A stretch of 54,712 bases of DNA from Natronospirales bacterium. GTDB taxonomy: Bacteria; Pseudomonadota; Gammaproteobacteria; Natronospirales; REEB76. Below the pieces are notes generated by a model. The model had not been told where the DNA came from. It did no database searches and worked only from the letters and a program-made list of their open reading frames with translations. The DNA lies in contig JAGXAL010000003.1 of the NCBI GenBank assembly GCA_018971605.1, forward strand, positions 1 through 54,712, read 5' to 3'. Shown one piece after another: positions 16,944 to 25,635 of the stretch; the stretch's first letter is position 1, and every line of letters starts with the position of its first letter. Position numbers and translations under genes: made by a program.

Positions 16944-16994
16944 GCGATTGCCAGCCGTGGCTGCAATCTTACACCCAGGGGCGCACGATACGGT

Positions 16995-17816
16995 TTACTG
17001 CAATTTGACTTCCACGGTGTGGGCCGCGTTCAGACCGAAGATCCCGAGTTCCAGATAGGTGCCGGCGGCGCCGCCGAAATTCCCCGAAATGGACGCCGAG
17101 CTGAGGAATCCCAGCCCATTCATGACACCCGGGCAGCCGCTGCCGCTGGCGGTCCAGTTCACGTAGAACAGATTGGTCTGCGGGTCCTGCTGCACCAGCG
17201 TGCCGGCGAGCGTGCAACCGTTGGCATCGTTGCCGGTGAAGCTGCCGTTGCCTGCGAAGTTGAGGGCCACGGCAGCCGGGGTTTTGCCGAGATAGTAACC
17301 GTCCCATTGGCCTTGCAACCCGGCCAGCGACGGCGTGCTGCTGTAAGGTGTGTTGGTGTTCAGCGTGAAATTGCCGTTCAGGCCGGTAGCTGTGGTGGTG
17401 GGAGGACTGCCAACCAGGGCATAGGACGTCAGCGTGGCCTGCATCGAAGTGGAAGTGCCGGAGGACGCATAAGTTCCCTTCACTATGAAGGGCACCACGC
17501 CGCTGACAATCGGGAAGTTCGTGCCGGGCGCGGGAGTTCCGATCAGTATCGAAGTGAAGGGTGCGGTGTTGGGTACTGATTGCAGCATGAAAATATTGCC
17601 CTGGCTGTCGGCAAAATAACCGAAGCCGCCCGCCGATACGGCGCCAGCGACCGCAATCTGGCTGCCGCCGTTGAGGTTGTAGGTTCCCGCCCACGGGCCG
17701 GGCACCACTTCCAGAATGGGCGTGGGCGGAGCGGATGACTTGCTGGAACTCCCGCAGCCCGCGAGCGCGGCGGCGGCCAGCAGCATTACCAGGATAGCGG
17801 ATCGGTTCATGTACAT
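16995..17816 (-). CDS. Small lipoprotein of the same cluster
   Basis: A 273-residue lipoprotein with signal LVMLLAAAALAGC and a lipobox Cys at residue 21, followed by SSSKSS. The rest is Gly/Thr/Ser/Asn-rich and probably beta-sheet. It contains GPWAGTYNLNGG near 40-51 and a later GLQGQWDGYYLG segment, each like the start of a repeat unit. There is a pair of cysteines in GCTLAG and GCPGVMNG that could form a disulfide. No recognised domain. It lies between the two large paralogues with 51- and 60-base gaps, so probably co-transcribed. The start could also be the ATG two codons in. Confidence 0.72.
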   Translation of the reverse strand: MYMNRSAILVMLLAAAALAGCGSSSKSSAPPTPILEVVPGPWAGTYNLNGGSQIAVAGAVSAGGFGYFADSQGNIFMLQSVPNTAPFTSILIGTPAPGTNFPIVSGVVPFIVKGTYASSGTSTSMQATLTSYALVGSPPTTTATGLNGNFTLNTNTPYSSTPSLAGLQGQWDGYYLGKTPAAVALNFAGNGSFTGNDANGCTLAGTLVQQDPQTNLFYVNWTASGSGCPGVMNGLGFLSSASISGNFGGAAGTYLELGIFGLNAAHTVEVKLQ

Positions 17817-17876
17817 GGAGTACCCGTGTATCTACATTATTTCCTGAGGCAATTTACACACAAGAGCGCGGCCTGC

Positions 17877-19586
17877 TTAATACTGGCTGACCATCAAGCC
17901 GCTTACCGGGGAGGGGCCGGCACCCAGCAGGATGAGCGAACCGCTGGAGATGGGGTAAAACGCGAAATTGGTGCTGGTGCCGCCGTTGGTGGTCAGCGTC
18001 ATCAGCCCGCGCGTCGAAGTGTTGGTGCTTGACGCGGTGACCGCGTAGGTGCCGGTGACTGACAACTGTCCGGATGCCGTGCCGTTGTCGTTGGTGTTTT
18101 CGAACCCGGCGATGGCGCCGATGCCATTCAGCGTAAGCAGGCCCATGGATAGCGTCGGCGTCGCCCCTGCGGGGCTTGCCAGGGACAGGGTGTAATTGCC
18201 GCTGAGCGCGACGGTGGAGAAACCACCGGTCTGCAGAAACAGCAGGCCACTGGCGTTGATGCCGGGATCGCTGGACAGCAGGAACGCCGAAGTCGGCGTG
18301 ATCTCGTAGTACACGTAATTATTGGCGCCGCTGGCGCCGTTCAGGGTAATGGTGCCGCGACCGGAGGTGCCGTAGATAAAGCTCCCGGTGAGCGTGCTGT
18401 TGCTGGCGAGAGTCCCCGCCAGATTAATGTCCGAGGTGCCGGCATTGATGGTGCCGCCGACCGTGGTACTGGTGGCGAATCCGCCAGCGATCCCGTAGGC
18501 GGAAGTTCCGTTGCTGCCGGCTGCGTAGAAGACATAACCGCCGGCAAGCGTGCTGGTCGAGGTCACGGACTGCTGCTGGAAGGCGGTGCCGCTGAGGTTG
18601 CCGGTGCTGTCGGTTTCGATGAACTGCAACTGGTTCGGGGAAACCAAGTAGAAGCTGTAACTGCGTGTGCCGGTCGAATCCGTGAAGCTGGCAGTGCCGC
18701 GTGCGCCGCTGCCGATGCTGTAGCTGCCGCTGAACGGCTGATTCGCGGTGCTGCCGCCGAGGTTCAGGTCTTCTTCCGCGTAGGTCAACGTGTTCGTTCC
18801 GTTGGTCACGAAGGTACCGATGGCGTTCAAGGATTTGCCGGAGGCATTGCCGCTGAAACTGAACACGTAGGCTGCGTTCAGGTTGGTGAGCGTAAGCGCG
18901 GTGGACTGCTGTGCGTAGAAATTGCCGCTCGCGGTGGTGCCGGAGTCGGTGCGCATGACCACGGCTTGACCCTGGGTGTTGAGTGTGAAGCTCAGGTTGA
19001 CGCTGCCCTGGGAGCTGGTGAAGGTGGCGATGCCGATGCCGCTGGCATCAATGAAATAACTGCCGCTGAACGGCAGGGCCGTGGACACGCCGGACGGACC
19101 GTTGATGTCTTCCACACCGCTGCCGATCTGGCCGTTGCCCGCGGTGAAGCTGCCTACCGCGGCCCAGGGGCTTGCGGATTGGGTGCCGTTCAATGTGAAT
19201 ACAAAATTGCCGTTCAAGGATGCGTTGGAGAAAGTGATGCCGATGGTCACCGAGGTGACGGCGGCAGGGTAAGCCTGGGGGGAGGCGCTGATCACCACCG
19301 TGCCGTTGGCAGTCGGCATGTCCGGCGCGGTGTACAAGCCCTGAGGCGTAATGGTGCCCACGGCGCTGTTGCCGCCGGGGATGGCGTTCACGTACCAAAG
19401 TACCGTGGTATTGCTGCTGTTGGCCACCACCGCGCTGAGCTGCAGGCGGCTGCCGGCCGCGATCGTGGTGGGAATCGGTGTCACCAAGGTGATCGTCGGC
19501 GGGGTTACCTGGGAGCTGCCGCCGCCGCAGGCTGTCAGCAGCAAGGCGAACATCAGCAGGCAAAGTTGTCTGGGCGCTCGCAACAT
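17877..19586 (-). CDS. Large repeat-containing lipoprotein (paralogue of 15243-16943)
   Basis: A 569-residue lipoprotein with signal LLMFALLLTAC and a lipobox Cys near residue 20. An Ig-like domain spans about 30-115 (TIAAGSRLQLSAVVAN, VLWYVNAIPGG, GLYTAPDMP). Four repeats of about 105-120 residues follow, starting near ASLNGNFVFTLNG, LNAAYVFSFSGN, TLAGGYVFYAAG and ALSGNYTLSLAS. Each carries a DIN, DLN or NTN element and a (F/L)(S/T)G(S/T)(Y/F) element followed by a GRGT-like turn. It matches the paralogue in length, order and repeat number, indicating a tandem duplication. The first gene of the cluster, with GAGGAG about 12 bases before the ATG. Function unknown; adhesin or surface-layer-like roles are only conjecture. 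Confidence 0.8.
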   Translation of the reverse strand: MLRAPRQLCLLMFALLLTACGGGSSQVTPPTITLVTPIPTTIAAGSRLQLSAVVANSSNTTVLWYVNAIPGGNSAVGTITPQGLYTAPDMPTANGTVVISASPQAYPAAVTSVTIGITFSNASLNGNFVFTLNGTQSASPWAAVGSFTAGNGQIGSGVEDINGPSGVSTALPFSGSYFIDASGIGIATFTSSQGSVNLSFTLNTQGQAVVMRTDSGTTASGNFYAQQSTALTLTNLNAAYVFSFSGNASGKSLNAIGTFVTNGTNTLTYAEEDLNLGGSTANQPFSGSYSIGSGARGTASFTDSTGTRSYSFYLVSPNQLQFIETDSTGNLSGTAFQQQSVTSTSTLAGGYVFYAAGSNGTSAYGIAGGFATSTTVGGTINAGTSDINLAGTLASNSTLTGSFIYGTSGRGTITLNGASGANNYVYYEITPTSAFLLSSDPGINASGLLFLQTGGFSTVALSGNYTLSLASPAGATPTLSMGLLTLNGIGAIAGFENTNDNGTASGQLSVTGTYAVTASSTNTSTRGLMTLTTNGGTSTNFAFYPISSGSLILLGAGPSPVSGLMVSQY

Positions 19587-19699
19587 GGGTTAGTCTGCTC
19601 CTCGATAAACCATCAACGTGATACGCGATACCAACACGACCGACAGCCGCAAAAGTTTACCTGCGGCCTGCCGGTATGGATTCAAATATATGCTGGCAC

Positions 19700-20671
19700 T
19701 CAGGCCATGCTGACCAAGCCCTCGGCTTGGTGATCGGCATGATAGGACGAGCGCACCAGCGCGCCACTGGCTACGTGCCGGAAACCGATCTGGTAACCAT
19801 AAGTCTCGATATCCTTGAACTCATCCGGTGTCACGTAGCGCACAATCGGATGGTGGAAGCGGCTCGGCTGCAGATATTGGCCGACTGTCAGCATGTCCAC
19901 TTGGTGCGCGCGCAGGTCGCGCATCACCGCGCGGATTTCGTCCAGGGTTTCGCCCAGTCCCAGCATCACGCCGGACTTGGTGGGCAGTTGCGGATGCGCC
20001 TGCTTGAAGTGCGCGAGCAGCGCGAGCGAGTGTTGATAATCGGAACCCGGGCGCACCTCGCGGTACAGACGCGGCACGGTTTCCAGATTGTGGTTGAACA
20101 CGTCCGGGGGCGCGGCGGCCATCAATGCCAGCGCCACGTCCATGCGTCCGCGGAAATCCGGCACCAGCACCTCGATGCGGGTTTGCGGGCAGAGCTCGCG
20201 GATCGCGCGGATGCAGGCGACGAAATGGCCGGCGCCGCCGTCGCGCAGGTCATCGCGATCCACGGAGGTGACCACCACGTATTTCAGGCCCATGGCCTGG
20301 ATGGTGCGCGCGAGGTTCCGCGGCTCATCTGTATCCAGTGCCACTGGTCGGCCGTGGGCCACGTCGCAGAAGGTGCAGCGGCGCGTGCAGATGTCGCCCA
20401 TGATCATGAAGGTGGCGGTGCCCTTGCCGAAACATTCGCCGATGTTGGGGCAGGATGCCTCTTCGCAGACCGTGTGCAGCCGATTGGCGCGCAGGATTTG
20501 TTTGAGGCGCGCAACTTCGGGGGTGGCCCAGGAGCGCACCCGGATCCACGCCGGCTTGCGCAGCGGTGTCACCGTAGGTTCGATCTTGACCGGGATGCGC
20601 GCCATTTTTTCAGCAGCGCTGAGCTTCTGGCCTGGCTCAAGCCGGGCGCGAGCGGCGGAAGACTCGATCAC
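19700..20671 (-). CDS. lipA: Lipoyl synthase
   Basis: Radical-SAM enzyme that inserts two sulfurs into octanoyl-protein to form lipoyl groups. In the 323 residues, the auxiliary cluster cysteines are Cys69, Cys74 and Cys80 ([12 protein letters not shown]), and the radical-SAM cysteines are Cys95, Cys99 and Cys102 (CTRRCTFC). The C-terminal serine ligand is in RSSYHA. The start is GTG 20671, overlapping the lipB stop by four bases. It forms a coupled set with lipB and ybeD. Downstream is the 113-base gap leading to the lipoprotein cluster. Confidence 0.97.
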   Translation of the reverse strand: MIESSAARARLEPGQKLSAAEKMARIPVKIEPTVTPLRKPAWIRVRSWATPEVARLKQILRANRLHTVCEEASCPNIGECFGKGTATFMIMGDICTRRCTFCDVAHGRPVALDTDEPRNLARTIQAMGLKYVVVTSVDRDDLRDGGAGHFVACIRAIRELCPQTRIEVLVPDFRGRMDVALALMAAAPPDVFNHNLETVPRLYREVRPGSDYQHSLALLAHFKQAHPQLPTKSGVMLGLGETLDEIRAVMRDLRAHQVDMLTVGQYLQPSRFHHPIVRYVTPDEFKDIETYGYQIGFRHVASGALVRSSYHADHQAEGLVSMA

Positions 20672-21351
20672 AAGAATTCCTCGGGCTGGCGGATGGCGGA
20701 TGTCATCTGACGGATCGGGGCGCGGGTATTGTACCCCAGCCGTTCGAGCAGTCTGGGTTTCAGGGCCGCGGCCACCGCGCCGACGCTTGCCGGTCCGCCC
20801 AGGTCTTGCACCTGCGTCATTTGCAGCCCGGCGTAACCGCAGGGGTTGATGCGCGTGAACGGCTCAAGATCCATGGCCACGTTGAATGCCAAGCCATGAT
20901 AGCTGCAACTCCGGCGCACGCGTAAACCCAGCGAGGCGAGTTTGCGGCCGTCGCCCGTGTACACGCCCGGCGCTCCGCGCCGGGTCAGCGCGCGGATGCC
21001 GAACCCCGCGAGCGTGTCCATGACAGCGAGCTCGATGGCTTCGACCAGTGCGCGCACGCCCAAGCCCAAGCGTTTCAGGTCCAGGAGCGGGTACACCACC
21101 AGCTGGCCGGGACCGTGATACGTCACCTGGCCGCCGCGGTCGGTGTGGATCACGGGGATGGCACCCGCTGCGAGCACGTGCTCCAGCTTGCCGGCCACTC
21201 CGAGGGTGAACACCGGCGGATGCTCCAGGAACCAGATCTCATCGCGTGTGCCGGAATCGCGGTCGGCGGTGAACTGCTGCATGACGCGCCAGGTGGATTC
21301 ATAGTCCGCAAGGTCGAGATCACGCAGCAGCGGCGGTTCGATGGCGCGCAT
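20668..21351 (-). CDS. lipB: Octanoyltransferase
   Basis: Transfers octanoyl from acyl-ACP to lipoyl domains, making the LipA substrate. At 227 residues from ATG 21351, the family signature [20 protein letters not shown] lies near 72-91, and the catalytic Lys ([11 protein letters not shown], about residue 137) and Cys (NPCGY, about 171) are both present. A GTG one codon upstream (21354) is the alternative start; either way the gene overlaps the ybeD stop. Order ybeD-lipB-lipA is the same as in E. coli. Confidence 0.96.
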   Translation of the reverse strand: MRAIEPPLLRDLDLADYESTWRVMQQFTADRDSGTRDEIWFLEHPPVFTLGVAGKLEHVLAAGAIPVIHTDRGGQVTYHGPGQLVVYPLLDLKRLGLGVRALVEAIELAVMDTLAGFGIRALTRRGAPGVYTGDGRKLASLGLRVRRSCSYHGLAFNVAMDLEPFTRINPCGYAGLQMTQVQDLGGPASVGAVAAALKPRLLERLGYNTRAPIRQMTSAIRQPEEFL

Positions 21352-21614
21352 CACAAGGCCACGAGCACGTGCGGGTTGCCGCTCAAGGCCCGGTACAGCG
21401 CGTCCAGTTGTTCGCGGCTCTCGGCGGTGAAGCTGACAGTTATGGATATAAAGCGCCCGGCGCTGCTCGCCTGGCGCGTGATCTTGAGCGTTTCCATCGG
21501 GGCCACGTGGGCAGCCACGATGGCCGCCACGGCACTGTGAAATTCCTCGGTGTCACGGCCCATGATTTTCACCGGGAACTCGGTTGGAAACTTGAGCGGC
21601 GAGGCGTCGTTCAC
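21351..21614 (-). CDS. ybeD: DUF493/YbeD family protein
   Basis: An 87-residue ferredoxin-like (ACT-like) fold protein of the DUF493 family, usually found upstream of lipB and thought to be regulatory. The phrases [12 protein letters not shown] (8-19) and the closing segment [16 protein letters not shown] are typical. The start is GTG 21614. It lies four bases after dat and overlaps lipB. The molecular function in this family is not established. Confidence 0.9.
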   Translation of the reverse strand: MNDASPLKFPTEFPVKIMGRDTEEFHSAVAAIVAAHVAPMETLKITRQASSAGRFISITVSFTAESREQLDALYRALSGNPHVLVAL

Positions 21615-21618
21615 GGCT

Positions 21619-22485
21619 TCAGGCAGCGGCCAGTTCCCGCTTGTGCCGCTGAAACAGGTCGTACACCTGGCGCCATATCGGGCCCGGTGCGCCGCGGCCC
21701 AGCTTGCGGCCGTCCAGTTCGCTCACCGCGTACAGCTCGCGCGTGGAGCTCGCCAACCAGATCTCCTCCGCCGCGCGCAGTTGTGCCGCCGGAATGCGCG
21801 CTTCGCGGTGCGCCAGGCGCTGTTCGGCCGCCAGTTCCAGGATCACGTCGCGGGTAATGCTGGGCAGCAGATCGCGGCTCTTGGGCGGGGTGATGATTGC
21901 GCCACCGGCAACGATGAACAAACTGCTGGCCGTGCCTTCGGTGGCATAGCCGTCGCGCAGCAGCACCGCCTCATGGCAATTCTGGTCTGCGGCCGATTGC
22001 CGCAGCAGCACGTTGCCGAGCAGCGCCGTGGATTTGATGTCACAGCGCCGCCAACGCAGGTCTTCGAGGGTAATGGCGCGGGCGCCGGCCGCGAGCAGCT
22101 CCGCTGGCACCTTGGCGAGCGGCGTGCACATCGCAAACACCGTGGCCGGCACATTGCGCGGGAAACCGTGATCGCGGCCGCGGTCGGCGCCGCGGGTGAC
22201 TTGCAGATACAGGGCCTGGTCGCCGGCGCCGTTCTTTTGCACCAGGCCGTTCAGCAGCGTGGTCCATTGATCCACGCCGTAGGGATTAGTCAAACGGATG
22301 CCGTCGAAACTGTATTGCAGGCGTTGCAGGTGCGCCGTCAGGTGAAACAGCCTGCCGCCGTACGCCGGGATGACCTCATAGACGCCGTCGCCGAACAGGA
22401 ACCCGCGGTCCAGCGGTGAAATCCGCACCTCGGCCAGCGGCAAGTAAGCGCCATTGAAGTACGCGAGCGGCAGCGGTTCGGCCAT
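21619..22485 (-). CDS. dat: D-amino acid aminotransferase (branched-chain-aminotransferase fold)
   Basis: A PLP-dependent fold-type IV transaminase of 288 residues, expected to interconvert D-alanine and D-glutamate. RGFLFGDGVYEVIPAYGG (27-44) is the fold IV hallmark. The PLP Lys is Lys151 in RRCDIKSTALLGNVL, and the cofactor-tail segment TEGTASSLFIV follows. ATG 22485 shares one base with the dacC stop (TAATG), a strong sign of coupling; a GTG six codons upstream is less likely. A place among peptidoglycan genes fits supply of D-amino acids. ADC lyase (pabC) is the main alternative, but the CDIKSTALLGNVL motif favours D-amino acid activity. Confidence 0.87.
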   Translation of the reverse strand: MAEPLPLAYFNGAYLPLAEVRISPLDRGFLFGDGVYEVIPAYGGRLFHLTAHLQRLQYSFDGIRLTNPYGVDQWTTLLNGLVQKNGAGDQALYLQVTRGADRGRDHGFPRNVPATVFAMCTPLAKVPAELLAAGARAITLEDLRWRRCDIKSTALLGNVLLRQSAADQNCHEAVLLRDGYATEGTASSLFIVAGGAIITPPKSRDLLPSITRDVILELAAEQRLAHREARIPAAQLRAAEEIWLASSTRELYAVSELDGRKLGRGAPGPIWRQVYDLFQRHKRELAAA

Positions 22486-23639
22486 TATTTTTTCGTGAAC
22501 CACAGGCGCACGCTGTCGATGATGCGCCTGAAAATGTTGCCCTCGGGTACCGCGCGCAAGGTGTACAGCGGCGCGTCCAGCAGCGTCTTGCCGTCGTAGC
22601 TCACTTGGACCTGGCCGGCGGCTGCGCCTGCGGCAATCGGCGCCACCAGCCCGGCCGGCGTCTGCAGGCCGGCACTGAGCTCGGCGTAGGTGCCTTTGGG
22701 AATGGTGACGTACAAGTCGTGCACCACGCCCACCGGCACGCGGCTATCCGCGCCTTTCCAGGCCTTGAGTTCGGTGATCGCGGAACCCGCGGTATAAAGT
22801 TTATGGGTGTCGTAGAAATTGAAGCCATAATTCAGCAGGGCCTCGTCATCGATGGCGCGCGCTTTTTCCGAGGGCGTGCCCATGACCACGGCGATCAGGC
22901 GCATGCCGTTGCGCAGCGCCGAGGCCACCATGCAGTAGCCGGCCTTGTCAGTGAAACCGGTTTTGAGACCGTCCACCGATGCATCGGTGAACAGCAGCGA
23001 CACGCGGTTCGGCTGCGTGATGCGGTCCCAGGTGAAACTCTTTTCGGAAAAAAACTGCCGGTAATAATCCGGGAACTGGTTGATGATGGCTTGCGACAGA
23101 AGCGCCAGGTCGCGCGCCGAAGTGTGGTGAGCCGGATCATTGGTCAGGCCCGAGGCATCCACGTAGTGGGTGTTGTGCATGCCGAGTCTTTGCGCGTACT
23201 CGTTCATGAGCCCGACAAAGCTGTCTTCGCTGCCGCCGACGCGCTCCGCAAGCGCCACCGCCGCGTCATTGCCGGATTGCACGATCACGCCCTGCAGCAG
23301 GTTTTCCACGCTCACCTGGCTGCCGACGTTGGCGAACATGCGCGAGCCGCCCATGCGCCAGGCCTTGACGCTGATGGTTACGGGGGTGTCGAGGCTGATG
23401 ACACCGTCCTTGAGCGCGTGGAACACCACGTACGCGGTCATCAGCTTGGTGAGACTCGCGGGTTCGGACTGCTGGTCCGGGTTGCTCGCGGCCAGCACTT
23501 GACCGCTGTTGGCGTCCATGAGCACGTAACTCTTGGCCTGGAACTGGGGTGGCGCGGGAATTGGCAAGGCCTGAACCGCGGCGCTGGTGAACAGGGCAAG
23601 CAGCCCCAGGAGACAGGCAATATGAGGCTGGCTAATCAA
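22485..23639 (-). CDS. dacC: D-alanyl-D-alanine carboxypeptidase (PBP5/6 type)
   Basis: Low-molecular-weight penicillin-binding protein that trims the terminal D-Ala from peptidoglycan pentapeptides. In the 384 residues, a signal peptide (residues 1-24, ending AVQA) is followed by the three active-site motifs: SLTK at 62-65, SGN at 122-124 and KTG at 226-228. The C-terminal PBP5-like beta domain runs to about 355, and the last 18 residues (IFRRIIDSVRLWF) form an amphipathic membrane anchor. The start is TTG 23639 with GAGG seven bases upstream; no ATG is available before the signal sequence. Confidence 0.95.
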   Translation of the reverse strand: MISQPHIACLLGLLALFTSAAVQALPIPAPPQFQAKSYVLMDANSGQVLAASNPDQQSEPASLTKLMTAYVVFHALKDGVISLDTPVTISVKAWRMGGSRMFANVGSQVSVENLLQGVIVQSGNDAAVALAERVGGSEDSFVGLMNEYAQRLGMHNTHYVDASGLTNDPAHHTSARDLALLSQAIINQFPDYYRQFFSEKSFTWDRITQPNRVSLLFTDASVDGLKTGFTDKAGYCMVASALRNGMRLIAVVMGTPSEKARAIDDEALLNYGFNFYDTHKLYTAGSAITELKAWKGADSRVPVGVVHDLYVTIPKGTYAELSAGLQTPAGLVAPIAAGAAAGQVQVSYDGKTLLDAPLYTLRAVPEGNIFRRIIDSVRLWFTKK

Positions 23640-23738
23640 GGCAACACCTCGTCAAAACAGGCTGAGGAAGCCGGCCGACAGGCGCCGGCCGGGCGCGCAA
23701 TTTTAACCCGGACGGTCGCGGAAACCTATGATTTGCGG

Positions 23739-24578
23739 TCAGGGGATGACGACTTGCGCGCCGGCAAAACCCAGCGTGTCGAGTTGCGCGGTGAGCGCAT
23801 CCACGTGACTGACGTCGGCGATCGGACCGATACGCACTTTGTACAAGGTGATGCCGTTTTGCAGCTCGGCAAGAATGAACGCCCGGCCCAGGGACGCGGC
23901 GCGCAAGCGCGCGAGCACGCGGGTGGCGTTGCTTTCCGTGGCAAACGCGCCGACCTGCACGAACAATTGCGGCGTGCTGCTCGTGCCGGTGCCGGCCGGC
24001 ACGGCGGACGTAGCGCCGGGCACCGGCAGGTTGCTGCCGGGCCCCACCGGCGGCTGCGGTTCGCCGGGCGTGACCGCTGTCACGTCCACCAGCGCGGTGC
24101 CGGTGCCGAGCATGCCGATGCGCGCCGCGGCCGCGTAGGACAGGTCAATGATGCGGTTGGGCACGAAGGGCCCGCGGTCGTTGACCTTGACGATCACGCT
24201 CTGCCCGTTTTGCAGATTGGTGACGCGCACGTAACAGGGCAGCGGCAGCACCTTGCTGGCCGCGGTCATGGCGAACATATCGTAAGTCTCGCCATCCGAG
24301 GTGCGGCCGCCGTGGAATTTGGTCCCGTACCAAGACGCGATGCCGCGTTCGTCATAGCCGCTGCAGGAGGGCAGCAGGCTGTAGGTCTCGCCGTTCACGG
24401 TGTACGGCGAGGTGTTGCCGTAGCGGCTCGGTGTGACGTATTGCGGGACCGCGTTCGGCACCTGCGACAAGTCCACCGGGGTGGCCGGAGCGTGATCCTG
24501 CACGGGAAACTGCGCACACGCAGCCAGCAGCACGGCCGCGCCCAGCGCCAGTGACGCCGATACTTCAGGACGGCGCAT
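23739..24578 (-). CDS. rlpA: Septal ring lytic transglycosylase RlpA
   Basis: Outer-membrane lipoprotein expected to cleave denuded glycan strands. The 279 residues have lipobox AVLLAAC with Cys21. The double-psi beta barrel spans about 80-165, beginning GIASWYGTKFHGGRTSDGE, with the catalytic Asp in VNDRGPF. A Pro/Gly-rich linker of about 35 residues leads to a C-terminal SPOR domain (about 205-279, FVQVGAFATESNATRVLARL) that targets denuded septal peptidoglycan. It overlaps the end of mltB by 14 bases. A GCCGGC inverted repeat lies in the 99-base gap after the stop, without a clear T-run. Confidence 0.93.
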   Translation of the reverse strand: MRRPEVSASLALGAAVLLAACAQFPVQDHAPATPVDLSQVPNAVPQYVTPSRYGNTSPYTVNGETYSLLPSCSGYDERGIASWYGTKFHGGRTSDGETYDMFAMTAASKVLPLPCYVRVTNLQNGQSVIVKVNDRGPFVPNRIIDLSYAAAARIGMLGTGTALVDVTAVTPGEPQPPVGPGSNLPVPGATSAVPAGTGTSSTPQLFVQVGAFATESNATRVLARLRAASLGRAFILAELQNGITLYKVRIGPIADVSHVDALTAQLDTLGFAGAQVVIP

Positions 24579-25635
24579 TGGGTCCCGCTAGTGCGCGTGC
24601 TTCGCTGATGCGTGCCGCCAGGTCATAAACGGCCATGGCGTACAAGGGGCTCTTGTTGTACTGCAGGATCACGCGGAAATTATTCAGCCCCAGCCAGTAT
24701 TGCGTGCCGTCCTGCAACTGCAGCGCCACCAGCATCGCCGGCGTATCGTCTGCCAATCCTTGGCTCGTGACCACGCCGTCAGCGCGCAGCGCACCGACGG
24801 TGGTGGGGGCGAAAGTCGCGGGCGGCCGGGCGATTACCGCAGGCAGCGCCGCGGGTACCGCCACCAGACCGTCCGGTTGCCAGCCGTGTACGTGGAAGTA
24901 ATTGGCCACGCTGCCGACGATGTCGGCCCAGTCGTTCCAGATGTCGGGAGGCTTGTGGCCGCCGAAGGCCACGGCGTACTTGCGGTAGCTGTCCGGCATG
25001 AATTGCGGCACGCCCATGGCGCCGGCGTAAGAACCGCTCAGGCTCAGCGGGTCCAGATGCTGCTCGCGGCACATGAGCAGGTATTGCTCGAGTTCGCCCT
25101 GGAAAAACTCCGAGCGTGACGGGTAATCGAAGCTCAGGGTGGCGAGCGCATCGAGCACCGAATACCCGCCTTTCTGGCGGCCGTAGAAACTCTCCACGCC
25201 CAGAATCGCGACCACGATGGCGGGCGACACGCGATACCGCTGTTGCGCCTCGGCGAGCAGCGCCGCGTGCGCATTCCAGAAGGCCACGCCGGCCTGCACG
25301 CGCGCGTCGTTCACGAACAGCGGCTGGTACTGATACCAGGGTTTGGCTTCGTAGGGCTTGGCGATGGTGGTGAGGATGCTGTCGCGCTTTTGCGCCGCAC
25401 CCAGGATTTTTTCCAGCCAGCTGCGCTCGAAGCCGTCCTGCTGCACCAATTTGTTTATGAACGCCTGCACGTCGGCACGTGCGGTGTAGCCTGCAGGTGC
25501 GGTGGGGGCGGCTGACGCAGGCGCGCGATGCGGCGGCGCCGGCCGCCCGGGTTTGACCAGGTGTGCGCAGCCGGCCAGCAACGCACCCAGGGCGAGCGGC
25601 AATATCGCCTTGGTCCGCGCTTGCGAAAACGTCAC
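24565..25635 (-). CDS. mltB: Membrane-bound lytic murein transglycosylase B
   Basis: Lipoprotein that cleaves peptidoglycan glycan strands with 1,6-anhydro ends (GH103/SLT fold). At 356 residues from GTG 25635, the lipobox is LGALLAGC (Cys23), and the catalytic Glu148 is in ILGVESFYGRQKGGYSVLDALATL. The conserved SYAGAMGVPQFMPDSY and the C-terminal GLNNFRVILQYN also fit. The GTG overlaps the rodA stop by four bases (GTGA). The longer open frame upstream to 26517 is a shadow of rodA. Confidence 0.94.
   Translation of the reverse strand: MTFSQARTKAILPLALGALLAGCAHLVKPGRPAPPHRAPASAAPTAPAGYTARADVQAFINKLVQQDGFERSWLEKILGAAQKRDSILTTIAKPYEAKPWYQYQPLFVNDARVQAGVAFWNAHAALLAEAQQRYRVSPAIVVAILGVESFYGRQKGGYSVLDALATLSFDYPSRSEFFQGELEQYLLMCREQHLDPLSLSGSYAGAMGVPQFMPDSYRKYAVAFGGHKPPDIWNDWADIVGSVANYFHVHGWQPDGLVAVPAALPAVIARPPATFAPTTVGALRADGVVTSQGLADDTPAMLVALQLQDGTQYWLGLNNFRVILQYNKSPLYAMAVYDLAARISEARALAGPNAPS

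Noticed and set aside
23640-23738. Terminator after rlpA formed by GCCGGC inverted repeats
   Set aside because: The stem is only six bases with self-palindromic arms and no T-run follows on the minus strand.
22605-24554. Long plus-strand open frame of 649 codons
   Set aside because: Antisense to dacC, rlpA and their gap; no domain, and the composition follows the complement of real genes. High GC produces long shadow frames.
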